Assembly: GCF_014200405.1 (NCBI RefSeq)
Contig: NZ_JACHBQ010000001.1
Span: 1,426,001-1,490,000 of the forward strand
DNA length: 64,000 bases
Reading direction: 5' to 3'
Source of the DNA: Cryobacterium roopkundense
Lineage (GTDB): Bacteria > Actinomycetota > Actinomycetes > Actinomycetales > Microbacteriaceae
Translations under genes and position numbers: made by a program
Shown: piece by piece, positions 14,575 through 23,818 of the stretch
How the letters are laid out: each line of letters starts with the position of its first letter
Numbering within the stretch: the stretch's first letter is position 1
The notes under the pieces: model-generated
The model's input: the letters and a program-made list of their open reading frames with translations, nothing else
Told to the model about the DNA's origin: nothing
The model's database searches: none

Positions 14575-15587
14575 GTGAGATCATCACAGCGCTGACCGGC
14601 ACCCAGAAGGTGGCCGTGGTGCTCATGAACATGGATCACGAACTCGCGTCCGTCGTCATGAAGCAGTTCTCCGACGCCGAGGCCGAGGTGATCGCGTCGG
14701 AGATCATCCAGCTGCGTAAGGTCGATGCCGAGATTGCTGAGAACGCCCTCACCGAGTTCCACGAGATCACGCGTAACAGCTCGCGTCCCGGCCGCGGCGG
14801 CCACGAATTCGCCCAGGGCCTGCTCGAGGCCTCCTTTGGCGCAGAGCGCGCCGCCGGCGTTCTGACCCGTGTCGCCACGTCGATGGCCGGCAAGGCCTTC
14901 GAATTTCTCGACAGCGCCGAATCCAGCGACGTGCTCAACCTGCTTGAGGGCGAAATGCCCCAGACCATCGCGCTCGTGCTCGCCCACCTGCGTCGCGAGC
15001 ACGCCTCTGCGATTCTCTCCGGTATGGCGCCCTCCCTGCGAACCGACGTGGCGCAGTGCATCGCCACCATGGGGAGCGCGGCCCCCGAAGCGATTCGCAT
15101 TGTGACGGACACTCTCAAGATGGGCGCGCGCACAGTTGTGGCACGCGAAACCGTCGAGGTCGTCGGGGGAGTGCAGCCGCTCGTCGAGATCATGAACCGC
15201 GCCGACGCCGCCACCGAGCGTGCGCTGCTCGAAGCCCTCGAAGAGCGAGACCCGATCCTCGCCGAAGAGGTGCGTTCGCGCATGCTCACCTTCGCCGACA
15301 TCGTCAAGCTCGAGAGCCGCGACGTGCAGCAGGTTCTGCGCGGCATCGACACGAGCGTGCTCGCGATCGCCATGAAGGGCACCTCGGGCGCCGTGCTCGC
15401 GGTCATTCGCGCCAACCTCTCCGAGCGCAATCGCGACCTTCTCGACGACGAAACTAAGAGCCTCGGCCCGGTGCGCGTCAGCCAGGTCGAAGATGCCCGT
15501 GCCGAAGTCGTGCGTGCCATCCGTGACATGGAAGCCCAAGGCACGATCACCGTGCAGCGCGGCGTGGAGGAAGAGTATGTCAACTGA
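14571..15587 (+). CDS. fliG: Flagellar motor switch protein FliG
   Basis: 338 residues, standard length. The N-terminal FliF-binding domain begins LTGTQKVAVVLMNMDHELAS. The middle domain carries the EHPQ-like region as EMPQTIALVLAHLRREHASA. The C-terminal torque domain contains LTFADIVKLESRDVQQVLRG, with the charged residues that face MotA, and KGTSGAVLAVIRANLSERNR. FliG rotates against the stator and transmits switching from FliM/FliN. The fliH start overlaps its end by 11 bases. Confidence 0.95.
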   Translation: MSEIITALTGTQKVAVVLMNMDHELASVVMKQFSDAEAEVIASEIIQLRKVDAEIAENALTEFHEITRNSSRPGRGGHEFAQGLLEASFGAERAAGVLTRVATSMAGKAFEFLDSAESSDVLNLLEGEMPQTIALVLAHLRREHASAILSGMAPSLRTDVAQCIATMGSAAPEAIRIVTDTLKMGARTVVARETVEVVGGVQPLVEIMNRADAATERALLEALEERDPILAEEVRSRMLTFADIVKLESRDVQQVLRGIDTSVLAIAMKGTSGAVLAVIRANLSERNRDLLDDETKSLGPVRVSQVEDARAEVVRAIRDMEAQGTITVQRGVEEEYVN

Positions 15588-16185
15588 CGCCGGCTTCTCG
15601 AGCGTGGCCTATCCTCGCCTGCGCGTCGTGGCCGACACCCGTGTCGACGAACGAGACCGCGCTGCCGGCCACGCCGCCGGATACGCCGCGGGCCTCCGCG
15701 CCGCCAGTATCACCGCCGCGGCCCTGGCGGTTGAGCAGGCCGCAGAACACGCCGCAGTTTTGCGCCACACCGAGGCAAAATCCGACCGAGCGGTGCGCCT
15801 GCTCGCCGCCGCCGCCGAAGCGCTCGACAACAGCACGGTTCCCGTGCTGCGTGAGGCCGAGGGAACCCTCGTGCGGACTGCCCTCGACCTCGCGGAGGCC
15901 GTGCTCGGCGCGGAGCTGAGCCAGGGCGAGATTTCGGCCAGGCGCGCGCTCGAACGCGCCCTCGGCCAGGGCGAGCATCTGGAAACACACACCGTGCACA
16001 TGCACCCCGACGACCTGGCCGTGCTGGGGCTGTCCACCCAGAACATTCCCGGCGTGCTCTTCGTCTCCGATGCCTCGCTGTCCCGCGGCGACGCGGTCAC
16101 CCGTTTCGCCGACGGCTTTCTCGACGCCCGCATCGGCACCGCCTTCACCCGGGTGAAGAACGCCATGTTGGGCGGCCTTGCATGA
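15577..16185 (+). CDS. fliH: Flagellar assembly protein FliH
   Basis: 202 residues, starting at ATG 15577 inside the end of fliG with GGAGGAAGAG upstream. After a short N-terminus there is an Ala/Glu-rich coiled coil (residues about 30-100, including AAGLRAASITAAALAVEQAA), then the conserved C-terminal domain (TALDLAEAVLGAELSQGEIS, ending near FADGFLDARIGTAF). FliH binds and restrains the FliI ATPase as the stalk of the export ATPase. It overlaps fliI by four bases. Confidence 0.88.
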   Translation: MSTDAGFSSVAYPRLRVVADTRVDERDRAAGHAAGYAAGLRAASITAAALAVEQAAEHAAVLRHTEAKSDRAVRLLAAAAEALDNSTVPVLREAEGTLVRTALDLAEAVLGAELSQGEISARRALERALGQGEHLETHTVHMHPDDLAVLGLSTQNIPGVLFVSDASLSRGDAVTRFADGFLDARIGTAFTRVKNAMLGGLA

Positions 16186-17504
16186 GCGGGCTGGCCCTGC
16201 TCGACGCCGCCGTCGCGTCGGCCCGATCCGCTGCGCGGCCGGAACGGGTGGGCACCGTCAGTTCCATCGTGGGCCTCGGCGTCGAGGTGCGTGGACTCGA
16301 TGCCGCCATAGGCGACCTCGTGAGTCTGGGGGACTACCCCGGGATCGACTCTGAGGTCGTGGCCACCGGTGCCAGCGGCATCCGCTGTATGCCACTCGGC
16401 CGCCTCACCGGCTTGCGGGCCGGCGCACCCGCGCGCGCGGCGAGCACGCCGCTACTGGTGCCCACTGGAACCGGGCTCTTCGGCCGCGTGATCGACGGCC
16501 TCGGCCGCCCGATCGACGGCAAGGGCCCGCTTGCGAGCGACGGCGCGGTGTCGCTGCACCACCCGAGCCCCTCGGCCATGGCGCGCACCCGCATCACCGA
16601 GCAGCTGCAGCTTGGTGTGCGCGCCCTCGACACTCTTACCGCGGTGGGCAAGGGCCAGCGCATGGGGCTGTTCGCCGGTTCCGGCGTGGGCAAGTCATCG
16701 CTGCTGTCGATGATCGCCAGGGGAACGGATGCCGAGGTGTCCGTGATCGCCCTGGTGGGGGAGCGCGGCCGCGAGGTCCGCGAATTCCTCGAAGACGACC
16801 TCGGCCCCGAGGGGCTCGCGCGTTCGATAGTGGTGGTCTCCACGAGCGACGAACCGGCCATGATGCGCCTCCGCGCCGCGTTCACTGCCACGCGCATCGC
16901 GGAATCCTTCCGCGACCGCGGCTCCGACGTGGTGCTCATGATGGACTCGCTCACCCGCGTGGCCATGGCGCAGCGCGAAATCGGTCTTTCGGTGGGGGAA
17001 CCCCCCGCCACCCGCGGCTACCCGCCGTCGACCTTCTCGGTGCTCGCGCAACTGCTCGAACGGGCCGGAACCGGCGAGACCGGCTCAATCACCGGCATGT
17101 ACACAGTGCTCGTCGACGGCGATGACCATAACGAACCCATAGCGGATGCCGCGCGCTCGATCCTTGACGGACACGTCGTACTCGACCGCAAGCTCGCCAT
17201 CACGGGCCATTTTCCCTCGATCGACATTCTCGGCTCCATCTCGCGGGTGGCATCACGGGTGAACACACCCGCACGCAATCAGGTCGCCGCGACCCTGCGC
17301 CGGGTGCTCGCCGCGCGCCAGGGCGCCCAGGACCTGCTCGACGTGGGCGCCTACCGCGCCGGCACCAATCCGCTCGTCGACGCCGCGGTCAACAACGAGA
17401 GCGCGATCAAGAACTTCCTGCAGCAGCGCATGGACGACCAGACGCCCACCATCGTGGCCTGGGATCGCCTGGCCGCCCTCACCCGGCAGCTCGGGGTGGC
17501 GTGA
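16182..17504 (+). CDS. fliI: Flagellum-specific ATPase FliI
   Basis: 440 residues. The Walker A loop GSGVGKSS is at residues 166-173. A Walker B region (DVVLMMDSLTRVAMAQREIG) with the family signature PPATRGYPPS follows. Related to the F1-beta subunit, it powers and organises export of rod, hook and filament proteins with FliH and FliJ. The gene lies between fliH and fliJ with four-base overlaps on both sides. Confidence 0.96.
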   Translation: MSGLALLDAAVASARSAARPERVGTVSSIVGLGVEVRGLDAAIGDLVSLGDYPGIDSEVVATGASGIRCMPLGRLTGLRAGAPARAASTPLLVPTGTGLFGRVIDGLGRPIDGKGPLASDGAVSLHHPSPSAMARTRITEQLQLGVRALDTLTAVGKGQRMGLFAGSGVGKSSLLSMIARGTDAEVSVIALVGERGREVREFLEDDLGPEGLARSIVVVSTSDEPAMMRLRAAFTATRIAESFRDRGSDVVLMMDSLTRVAMAQREIGLSVGEPPATRGYPPSTFSVLAQLLERAGTGETGSITGMYTVLVDGDDHNEPIADAARSILDGHVVLDRKLAITGHFPSIDILGSISRVASRVNTPARNQVAATLRRVLAARQGAQDLLDVGAYRAGTNPLVDAAVNNESAIKNFLQQRMDDQTPTIVAWDRLAALTRQLGVA

Positions 17505-17956
17505 TGAAGCGACTCTTTCCCCTCGCCGGCCTGCTGCGCCTGAGACACCTGGAGCAGGACGAAGCCGCCGGCGAACTCGCCGCCGCCAACTCCCGCGTGC
17601 AAGACAACGAGACCCGGCGCGACCGTGCCCGCGCCCTGCTGCACGGCGGGGCCCACTCGCCCACGAGCGCCGCGGCCATGAATGCCATGGCGGCGGCGCG
17701 GGCATCCTCCCGCAGCATGCTGAGCGACCTCGACGCCCTCGGGCAGGGACACCTCGCCACTCTGGCGCAGGCGCAGACTGTGTTCGACGCGGCTCGCGCC
17801 GAATCCATCGCGCTCGAGAAGCTGCAGGCCCGTCATGCCGCCGCCGTCGTCGCCGCAGACCTGCACGCCGAACAGATTGTGCTCGACGAGATCGCGTCCA
17901 CACGCTGGCACCGAGACCAGGCCGCGCGAGAGACCGACGGCGGAGGTGCGCGATGA
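17501..17956 (+). CDS. fliJ: Flagellar export protein FliJ
   Basis: 151 residues, almost entirely coiled coil, beginning KRLFPLAGLLRLRHLEQDEA. It has the length, charge pattern and position (between fliI and the hook-length region) of FliJ, the central stalk of the export ATPase, which also escorts chaperones. Sequence similarity in this family is low, so the call relies mainly on context. It overlaps both neighbours by four bases. Confidence 0.82.
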   Translation: MMKRLFPLAGLLRLRHLEQDEAAGELAAANSRVQDNETRRDRARALLHGGAHSPTSAAAMNAMAAARASSRSMLSDLDALGQGHLATLAQAQTVFDAARAESIALEKLQARHAAAVVAADLHAEQIVLDEIASTRWHRDQAARETDGGGAR

Positions 17957-18594
17957 CAATGACCATGTCCGACGCCTTGAGCCGCATCGACCAGATCCAG
18001 TCGACGCTGCAGCGAATCGCCGGCACCCAGTCGCCCGCGAAGACCGCGGCATCTGCTGCATCGGCCGATGCCTTCGCCGCGACCCTGGCCTCGAGCCTCG
18101 GCACCACTGGCACCTCGGCCTCCGGGGTGGCGGCACTCGCCGGAACGAGCACCGCCACCGGTACCGACGTGGCGACCGCCGCGCAGAAATACCTCGGCGT
18201 TCCCTACGTATTCGGCGGAGAAGATGCGAGCGGCATGGACTGCTCCGGACTCGTGCAGAAGGTATACGCCGATGTGGGCATAGAGGTTCCCCGGTTGGTT
18301 TCCGGCCAGATGAAGCTCGGCACCGAGGTCGGCTCGCTCGCAGAGGCCCAGCCTGGTGACCTCATCGTGACCGGCGGCGGCGCCCACATTCTCATCTACG
18401 CGGGCAACAACAAGGTCATCCACGCGCCGTACGCCGGTCGCACGGTATGTCTCGTCGAGGCCTACATGACGGATGCCGACATCGACACGATCCGACGGGT
18501 CATCCCTACGCAGACCGCCGCGACGGCCGGAAACACGACCGCCGACATGTTCAGCGCCGCCCTTGCCTCGTTTGAATCCGGCGGCGCCCGATGA
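17953..18594 (+). CDS. NlpC/P60-family cell-wall hydrolase in the flagellar operon
   Basis: 213 residues. The C-terminal half is an NlpC/P60 cysteine peptidase: PYVFGGEDASGMDCSGLVQK holds the nucleophile Cys97, GGGAHILIYAGN holds His145, and VIHAP holds a third polar residue, His157. Such enzymes cut the D-Glu-diamino-acid bond of peptidoglycan stems. There is no signal peptide. The N-terminus (SDALSRIDQIQSTLQRIAGT) is short and helical, like an early type III export substrate. It lies between fliJ and fliK, with overlaps on both sides and GGAGG before its ATG. The likely job, by analogy to the unrelated muramidase FlgJ, is to open the wall for the growing rod; this is inference. Confidence 0.85.
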   Translation: MTMTMSDALSRIDQIQSTLQRIAGTQSPAKTAASAASADAFAATLASSLGTTGTSASGVAALAGTSTATGTDVATAAQKYLGVPYVFGGEDASGMDCSGLVQKVYADVGIEVPRLVSGQMKLGTEVGSLAEAQPGDLIVTGGGAHILIYAGNNKVIHAPYAGRTVCLVEAYMTDADIDTIRRVIPTQTAATAGNTTADMFSAALASFESGGAR

Positions 18595-19898
18595 CCCTCA
18601 CGCTGAACACCACGCCCGCGGGCTCTGCCGCCACGTCCGGCGGCCAGTCCGCCACAGCGCCCCGCCCCGCCGCGTCGGACGGCGCCGCCGGCTTTGCTGC
18701 TGCGCTGCAGCAGACGGGTCGAGAGGCGCGCGAGCAGAGCCCCACCGGCCGGGATGCGGCCGATAGCGCGCGCGTGGTGGCGCCCGCCGAGGTGGTGGCA
18801 TCGTGCGTGCCTGTGTCGTCAGGCACGGCCGCCTCGATATCAGATTCGACAGTGGCAGCCGATGCCACCCCGTCCGATGGCGCAACGTCAGATGCCACCC
18901 CGTCAGATGCGAAGGCCATGCTCGTCGATGCCCCCGTGACAGCGCTGCCCACCACGTTTGCCTGGCTGGCCCTTGGCCGGAGCCCGATGGCCGACGTGTC
19001 CGGACAGCCGGCAGCTGCCGAGCAGGTTGCCGGGGTGCCCGCCGCGCAGGAAATGACACCGAAAACCGAGGCCGGGGCCCTCGACGCAGCGATCGGCACC
19101 GCCGAACAACCCGCACAGGTTCCGTTGCCCGTCACGCTGGCTGTCCCCGCTGCTGTCCCGAGCGCCGGTGCCCGCGCTGCGTTCGCGTCTCTCTCCCCGT
19201 CGTCCGTCGCCGTCTCGTTCGCGGGCGGTGCGAATGCCCGCTCCGCCGAGCCATCCACGCCGGCGACAGCTGCCCGGCCGCTTTGCCCTACCCCGGAGCC
19301 GTACGGAACGCCGACCCGGGCCGAGTTCCTCGTGCGGCCCACCGGGTCGACGAAGGCCGAGGCCGTCACGATCGTGCAGGCTGACGTGCCCGCGCCCACG
19401 ACAGTTAGTGTTCCAGGTGCCGCGACGCCGACCGCGCCGGTTGCGCCCGCCGCGCCGACGGCATCCGCTGTCCCGGCCGCCCCGGTGCCGCTCACCGCTC
19501 AGGTCGCCAAACCGCTCTTCACGCTGAGCGGCGTCAAGCCGGGCGAGCACGTGCTCACCATCAACGTGACGCCCGAGAACCTCGGGCCGCTCACTGTGCG
19601 GGCGCACGTGACCGGAGACAACATTCGCGTGGAGCTTTTTGCCCCGACCGACCTCGCCCGCGAGGCGCTGCGCGCGATCCTGCCCGACTTGCGCCGAGAC
19701 CTCGCCGGTGGCGGGCTCAACGCCCAGCTCGACCTCTCGTCGCAGAACCAGGCGAGCGATGCCCGAGCGGATGCGCAGGCCAGCCGCCAGCAACGGCCCC
19801 CGCCGGGCGCGCGCGACGGCCCGGGCGACGAACCCCCGCCCCGTTCCCCCCGCAGTTTTCTCTCCAGTTCTTCATCCACCATCGACGTGATGGCTTAG
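18591..19898 (+). CDS. fliK: Flagellar hook-length control protein FliK
   Basis: 435 residues. The first 310 are low-complexity, rich in Ala, Pro, Thr and Val, as expected for the flexible FliK ruler. The C-terminal domain (GEHVLTINVTPENLGPLTVR, then VTGDNIRVELFAPTDLAREA and LRAILPDLRRDLAGGGL) is the conserved FliK fold that switches export specificity from hook to filament via FlhB. The last 50 residues are Arg/Pro/Ser-rich. It overlaps the NlpC/P60 gene by four bases and precedes flgD by 14 bases. Confidence 0.9.
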   Translation: MTLTLNTTPAGSAATSGGQSATAPRPAASDGAAGFAAALQQTGREAREQSPTGRDAADSARVVAPAEVVASCVPVSSGTAASISDSTVAADATPSDGATSDATPSDAKAMLVDAPVTALPTTFAWLALGRSPMADVSGQPAAAEQVAGVPAAQEMTPKTEAGALDAAIGTAEQPAQVPLPVTLAVPAAVPSAGARAAFASLSPSSVAVSFAGGANARSAEPSTPATAARPLCPTPEPYGTPTRAEFLVRPTGSTKAEAVTIVQADVPAPTTVSVPGAATPTAPVAPAAPTASAVPAAPVPLTAQVAKPLFTLSGVKPGEHVLTINVTPENLGPLTVRAHVTGDNIRVELFAPTDLAREALRAILPDLRRDLAGGGLNAQLDLSSQNQASDARADAQASRQQRPPPGARDGPGDEPPPRSPRSFLSSSSSTIDVMA

Positions 19899-19912
19899 CA
19901 GGAAGGTCGCCC

Positions 19913-20344
19913 GTGACGATCCCCGCAGTTACCGCCGCTCCTACGACCGGAATGTATTCCTCCACGGTTACACGAGCCCCAAAGCAGACCATGGATTCGG
20001 AGGTCTTCATGTCACTGCTGGTCACCCAGCTACGCAACCAGGACCCGAGTTCGCCCATGGACACGAACCAGATGATCGCGCAGACCACCCAGCTGGCCAT
20101 GATGGAGAAGCTCAACGCCCTCGCCACGACGAATGACGAGAACTTCTCGTTGCAGATGCGCATGGCCGCCGCGGCGCTCGTGGGTCAGGAGGTCAGCTAC
20201 ACGGATGCTGACGGAACTGAACTGACCGGACGGGCCACGGCCGTGTCCTACGCCGGTCCGGTGCCCCAGGTCACGGTCAACGGCCAGCCCGTCGCCCTTG
20301 ACGCCATCTCCGGGGTGACCGGCGCCGCTGCCCCCACCGCCTGA
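19913..20344 (+). CDS. flgD: Flagellar hook capping protein FlgD
   Basis: 143 residues. The core DSEVFMSLLVTQLRNQDPSS, then MDTNQMIAQTTQLAMMEKLN, is the hallmark of FlgD. A short C-terminal beta domain (LVGQEVSYTDADGTELTGRA) follows; it lacks the larger Ig-like insert of enteric FlgD, as in several Gram-positive relatives. FlgD caps the hook while FlgE subunits assemble. The start is GTG 19913 after an AGGAAGG site. It sits between fliK and flgE. Confidence 0.93.
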   Translation: MTIPAVTAAPTTGMYSSTVTRAPKQTMDSEVFMSLLVTQLRNQDPSSPMDTNQMIAQTTQLAMMEKLNALATTNDENFSLQMRMAAAALVGQEVSYTDADGTELTGRATAVSYAGPVPQVTVNGQPVALDAISGVTGAAAPTA

Positions 20345-20390
20345 TCGCTCGACCCACACTCTTCTACTTCCTTATCGAAAGGCGGCACCC

Positions 20391-21581
20391 ATGCTTCGCT
20401 CTCTCTACTCCGGTATCTCCGGACTCCGCGCCCACCAGGCCATGCTCGACGTGACCGGCAACAACATCGCCAACGTCAACACCACCGCGTTCAAGGCATC
20501 CGCCGCGCAATTCCAGGACACCCTCTCGCAGATGACGCAGGCCGCGGGCGGACCGCAGGCCACTGTCGGCGGCACGAACCCGGCCCAGGTCGGCCTCGGC
20601 GTGCAGGTTGCCGGCATTTCCACCAATTTCGCGCAGGGCTCCGCCCAGTCCACCGGACGCGCGACCGACGTGATGATCTCTGGCGACGGCTTCTTCGTCA
20701 CCCAGCTCGGTGGCGAGACGCTGTACACCCGTGCCGGCGCCTTCGACTTCGACGCCCAAGGACGCCTCGTGTCGCCGGACGGTGCCATCGTGCAGGGCTG
20801 GAACGCCACCAACGGCGTGATCAACGCCGGCGGCGCCACCGGAAACATCACCCTCCCCGTTGCGGCCGTCATCCCCGCGAAGGTGACCACGACGGCATCC
20901 GTCAACGGAAACCTGCCCTCGGACGCCGTCGAGGGAACTGAACTCATCCGTGATATCGAGGTCTTCGATGCGTCCGGCACGGCGAGCACAATTTCCCTCA
21001 AGTTTGTCAAGGACGCTGCGGCCGGCACCTGGAACGTGAGCGACGTGAACAACACGGCCACGGCGTCCGTCGCCCTCACCTTCGTTAATGGCGAGCTGAC
21101 GAACGCTGCCGGGACGGCGACCATCTCGGCCGGCGCTGCCGGAACCCCGGTTGACCTGTCGGCACTTGAGGGTTTCTCCGGCCTCACAACTGTCGCCTTC
21201 TCGGGCCAGGACGGTTCTGCGGCCGGAACTCTCGAATCCTTCGCTCTCGGTTCCGACGGAACTCTCGTAGGCCTGTTCAGCAACGGCGGCCAGCAGGCCA
21301 TCGGGCGCATCGCCCTCGCCACTTTCACGAACCCCGGCGGCCTGGAGAAGGCCGGAGCTTCGGGCTACCGCGCCACCTTCAACTCCGGTGCGGCGCTGCT
21401 CGGCACAGCCGGCGCCGCAGGAATGGGTTCACTGCAGAGCGGTGCGCTCGAGATGTCGAACGTCGACCTGTCGCAGGAGTTCACGAATCTGATCGTGGCC
21501 CAGCGAGGTTTCCAGGCCAACGCCCGCATTATCACCACGTCCGACGAGGTGCTCCAGGAGCTCACTAACCTCAAGCGCTAG
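20391..21581 (+). CDS. flgE: Flagellar hook protein FlgE
   Basis: 396 residues. The N-terminal LRSLYSGISGLRAHQAMLDV and GNNIANVNTTAFKASAAQFQ form the flagellar rod/hook signature. A FlgE/F/G-type segment (ATDVMISGDGFFVTQLGGET) and a C-terminal NVDLSQEFTNLIVAQRGFQA follow. Residues about 130-310 form the variable outer hook domains. It builds the hook. It is the only large FlgE/F/G-type gene in the window; no separate flgF or flgG is present. GAAAGG lies upstream of the ATG. It ends the flgB operon and is followed by a long imperfect hairpin. Confidence 0.95.
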   Translation: MLRSLYSGISGLRAHQAMLDVTGNNIANVNTTAFKASAAQFQDTLSQMTQAAGGPQATVGGTNPAQVGLGVQVAGISTNFAQGSAQSTGRATDVMISGDGFFVTQLGGETLYTRAGAFDFDAQGRLVSPDGAIVQGWNATNGVINAGGATGNITLPVAAVIPAKVTTTASVNGNLPSDAVEGTELIRDIEVFDASGTASTISLKFVKDAAAGTWNVSDVNNTATASVALTFVNGELTNAAGTATISAGAAGTPVDLSALEGFSGLTTVAFSGQDGSAAGTLESFALGSDGTLVGLFSNGGQQAIGRIALATFTNPGGLEKAGASGYRATFNSGAALLGTAGAAGMGSLQSGALEMSNVDLSQEFTNLIVAQRGFQANARIITTSDEVLQELTNLKR

Positions 21582-21599
21582 CTAGCGTCGCGGTCACCT

Positions 21600-21659
21600 G
21601 CGCCCGAAAGTGGCTCACGCCCCTGAAATCACAGGCGCATGAGCAACTTTCGGGCGCAC
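21600..21659 (+). terminator. Long imperfect inverted repeat after flgE
   Basis: A 22-base left arm (21600-21621) pairs with 21638-21659 with two mismatches; the shared core is TGCGCCCGAAAGT. The loop is 16 bases. It lies 18 bases after the flgE stop and has no T-run. It could end the hook operon, or mark the junction where the HNH fragment and sugar operon were inserted. Confidence 0.6.
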
Positions 21660-21690
21660 GACCTCGTCGAGGCTCTGCAGCCCACATCAT

Positions 21691-21815
21691 GTCCGCTCGG
21701 TACGGACTTCTGGTTGATTCCACCGCCCGCCACCGATCCGACCCAAACCCCCCGTCCTCCTGGTGAGCAAATCAGCACTGAAGCTTGGGTCGCCACTGCG
21801 GCTGCCGGCCTGCAG
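21691..21815 (+). pseudogene. 3' remnant of a DUF222/HNH endonuclease gene
   Basis: The stretch encodes TDFWLIPPPATDPTQTP and then, after a one-base frameshift in a C-run near 21748, VLLVSKSALKLGSPLRLPA. This is the C-terminus of the intact HNH protein at 6680-8155 (DFWLIPPPTADPTQTP, LLVSKSPLKLGSPLRLQA). By eye the DNA is about 85 percent identical over roughly 105 bases. The nuclease motif is absent, so the fragment is dead. It is in opposite orientation to the intact copy, so the two form inverted repeats around the fliC-flgE segment. Confidence 0.88.
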
Positions 21816-21859
21816 GAGTACGCGCCGCGTAGTGGATGCCCCAGGCCGGAGGGCGGCTC

Positions 21860-21960
21860 GCGGGGCTTCGAGACGCTCGTGCCTCGCTCCTCGACCGGCG
21901 CTGGATCGAGCCTGTCGAGTTCGGGGGGTCGAGCAGCGCGGCGGGGCCGACGGGCGTGGG
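21860..21960. repeat. Dispersed intergenic repeat remnant
   Basis: A run of TCGAGA/CTCGACC/GGTCGAGCAGCG motifs resembling those at 6411-6660 and 58690-58820. Together with the HNH remnant it fills the gap from flgE to the ABC transporter. No gene is seen here. Confidence 0.45.
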
Positions 21961-21968
21961 CGGGCGGG

Positions 21969-22763
21969 TCAGCGGCGCTCGAGCTCGTGGGCGAGGGCGT
22001 CGAGTTCGGCGCCGCCGGCCATGAGGCGAGTCATCTCTTCGATGCTGATCTCGCTCTTCAGGAACGCACCGATGCTCGTACCGCGCTTGAGCAGCAGGAA
22101 CCGGTCGCCCACCGGATACGCGTGGTGCGGATTGTGCGTGATGAAGACCACGCCGAGCCCGCGGTCGCGGGCCTGGGCGATGTACTTCAGCACCACGCCG
22201 GACTGCTTCACCCCGAGCGCCGCAGTCGGCTCATCGAGGATCACGACTTTGGCGCCGAAATACACAGCACGGGCGATCGCCACAGACTGGCGTTCACCCC
22301 CGGAGAGCGTGCCGATGGGCTGGTCGACGTCCCGCAGATCGATACCCATCTTCGCGAGTTCAGTTTTGGTGACCTCACGCATCCGCTTCACGTCGAGATA
22401 CCGGAACGGGCCGAAACCCGTGGTGAGCTCGGAACCGAGAAAGAAGTTGCGCCACACCGGCATCAGGGGCACGACGGCGAGGTCCTGATAGACCGTGGCG
22501 ATGCCGAGGTTGAGGGCATCGCGGGGGCTCGTGAAGGTGCGGGCCTCGCCGTAAGACAGCAGTTCTCCCTCGCTGTGCGCGTGGGCGCCGGCCAGAATCT
22601 TGATGAACGTGGACTTGCCGGCGCCGTTGTCGCCGAGCACGCACAGTACCTCGCCGACTCCAACCTGGGCCGAGACGCCCTGCAGAGCCAGTATCGAGCC
22701 GTAGCTCTTGCCGATGTTTCGCACCTCGAGAATAGGAGGTGCGGTAGACAGTGTCTGACTCAT
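21969..22763 (-). CDS. Sugar ABC transporter ATP-binding protein (single-domain, Frc-type)
   Basis: 264 residues. Walker [10 protein letters not shown] is at 44-52, the signature is [14 protein letters not shown], and Walker B reads [12 protein letters not shown]; an H-loop is seen in [10 protein letters not shown]. It is a single ABC domain, about half the length of RbsA/XylG/MglA, which are fused tandem ATPases; single-domain forms occur in FrcA-like systems and dimerise. The ATG at 22763 overlaps the permease stop by four bases. The frame stays open further upstream only as a shadow of the permease gene. Last gene of the operon downstream of the LacI-type operator. The sugar is unknown. 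Confidence 0.88.
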   Translation of the reverse strand: MSQTLSTAPPILEVRNIGKSYGSILALQGVSAQVGVGEVLCVLGDNGAGKSTFIKILAGAHAHSEGELLSYGEARTFTSPRDALNLGIATVYQDLAVVPLMPVWRNFFLGSELTTGFGPFRYLDVKRMREVTKTELAKMGIDLRDVDQPIGTLSGGERQSVAIARAVYFGAKVVILDEPTAALGVKQSGVVLKYIAQARDRGLGVVFITHNPHHAYPVGDRFLLLKRGTSIGAFLKSEISIEEMTRLMAGGAELDALAHELERR

Positions 22764-23818
22764 GAGCGAACTCCAGCTCGTTTGCGAACGTACAGGTTGA
22801 CGAGCACGGCGAGCAGAAGCATGCCGCCGAGGAAGGCCTTGAGCCAGTTGTTGTCCCATTGGGCGAACACGATGCCCTGCAGGGTCATGCCGTAGATGAG
22901 GGCGCCGAGGGCGGCGCCGATCGCGGATCCGTAGCCACCGGTGAGCAGGCATCCGCCCACCACCGCGCAGATGATGTAGATGAACTCCTGGCCGATGCCG
23001 GTCGTGGCCTGCACCGTGGACACGTCGAAGAGCATGAGCATGCCCACGAGCCATCCGGCGCCGGCGGTGGTCATGAACAGGCCGATCTTGACCTTCATTA
23101 CCGGGATGCCCACCTGACGCGAGCTCTGCAGCTGGCCGCCCACCGCGAAGATCCAGTTGCCTGCCCGGGTACGGATGAGCACCCAGGTGGCGACGATGAT
23201 GGCGAGCAGCCACCAGACCACGGCCACCTTGAGGTCCATGCCGAGGAATGGGAACGAGGAGCCGAAGAACACCCTCACCGCGTCGAAGCCGGGAACTGTG
23301 CCCATGCCCTGAATCACCACGGAGCCGGTGATCAGCTTTGTGACGGCTAGGTTGATCCCCTGGAGAATGAAGAACGTGGCGAGGGTCACGATGAAGCTCG
23401 GCAGCCCGGTCTTCATCACGATGATGGCGTTGCCTGCACCGAGAGTGAGTGCAACCGCGAGAGCGACGCCCATTGAGAGCCAGACGTTGGCACCCCACTG
23501 GGTGGTCATGACGCCCACGATGAGCCCGGTCGTGCCGGTCATGGCGCCGGCCGAGAGGTCGAACTCCCCGCCGATCATCAGCAGCGCAACGGCAACTGCC
23601 ATGATGCCGAACAGCGACGCCGAGTACAGCCACGTCGAGACGCCCGCGGGGGAGAGGAACACTTCAGTGGTTAAGGAGAAGAAAGCGAAGATGCCCAGGG
23701 CCGCGACGAAGGCGCCGACCTCGGGTCGTCGGAGCAACTTCACAATCGGCCCCACCGGCGTGAGGCGTTCGTCAATGGCTGGGGCGGCGGCTGGCGCGGC
23801 TGGCGCAGTGATCGTCAT
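22760..23818 (-). CDS. Sugar ABC transporter permease (RbsC type)
   Basis: 352 residues with about nine hydrophobic segments and the BPD_transp_2 layout of ribose/xylose/inositol permeases. It contains [20 protein letters not shown], the characteristic loop, and [20 protein letters not shown] near the C-terminus. It forms the membrane channel with the ATPase at 21969-22763 and takes substrate from the lipoprotein encoded next to it. It overlaps both neighbours by four bases. An N-terminal Ala/Pro-rich stretch of about 25 residues precedes the first membrane helix. Confidence 0.9.
   Translation of the reverse strand: MTITAPAAPAAAPAIDERLTPVGPIVKLLRRPEVGAFVAALGIFAFFSLTTEVFLSPAGVSTWLYSASLFGIMAVAVALLMIGGEFDLSAGAMTGTTGLIVGVMTTQWGANVWLSMGVALAVALTLGAGNAIIVMKTGLPSFIVTLATFFILQGINLAVTKLITGSVVIQGMGTVPGFDAVRVFFGSSFPFLGMDLKVAVVWWLLAIIVATWVLIRTRAGNWIFAVGGQLQSSRQVGIPVMKVKIGLFMTTAGAGWLVGMLMLFDVSTVQATTGIGQEFIYIICAVVGGCLLTGGYGSAIGAALGALIYGMTLQGIVFAQWDNNWLKAFLGGMLLLAVLVNLYVRKRAGVRS

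Noticed and set aside
18759..18766. GCCGATAG inside fliK as an internal promoter
   Set aside because: No matching -35 element; it falls in coding sequence and is likely chance.
21969..23633. A 554-residue fused permease-ATPase
   Set aside because: The upstream half is the permease gene read in another frame; the ATPase has a proper ATG at 22763 overlapping the permease stop.
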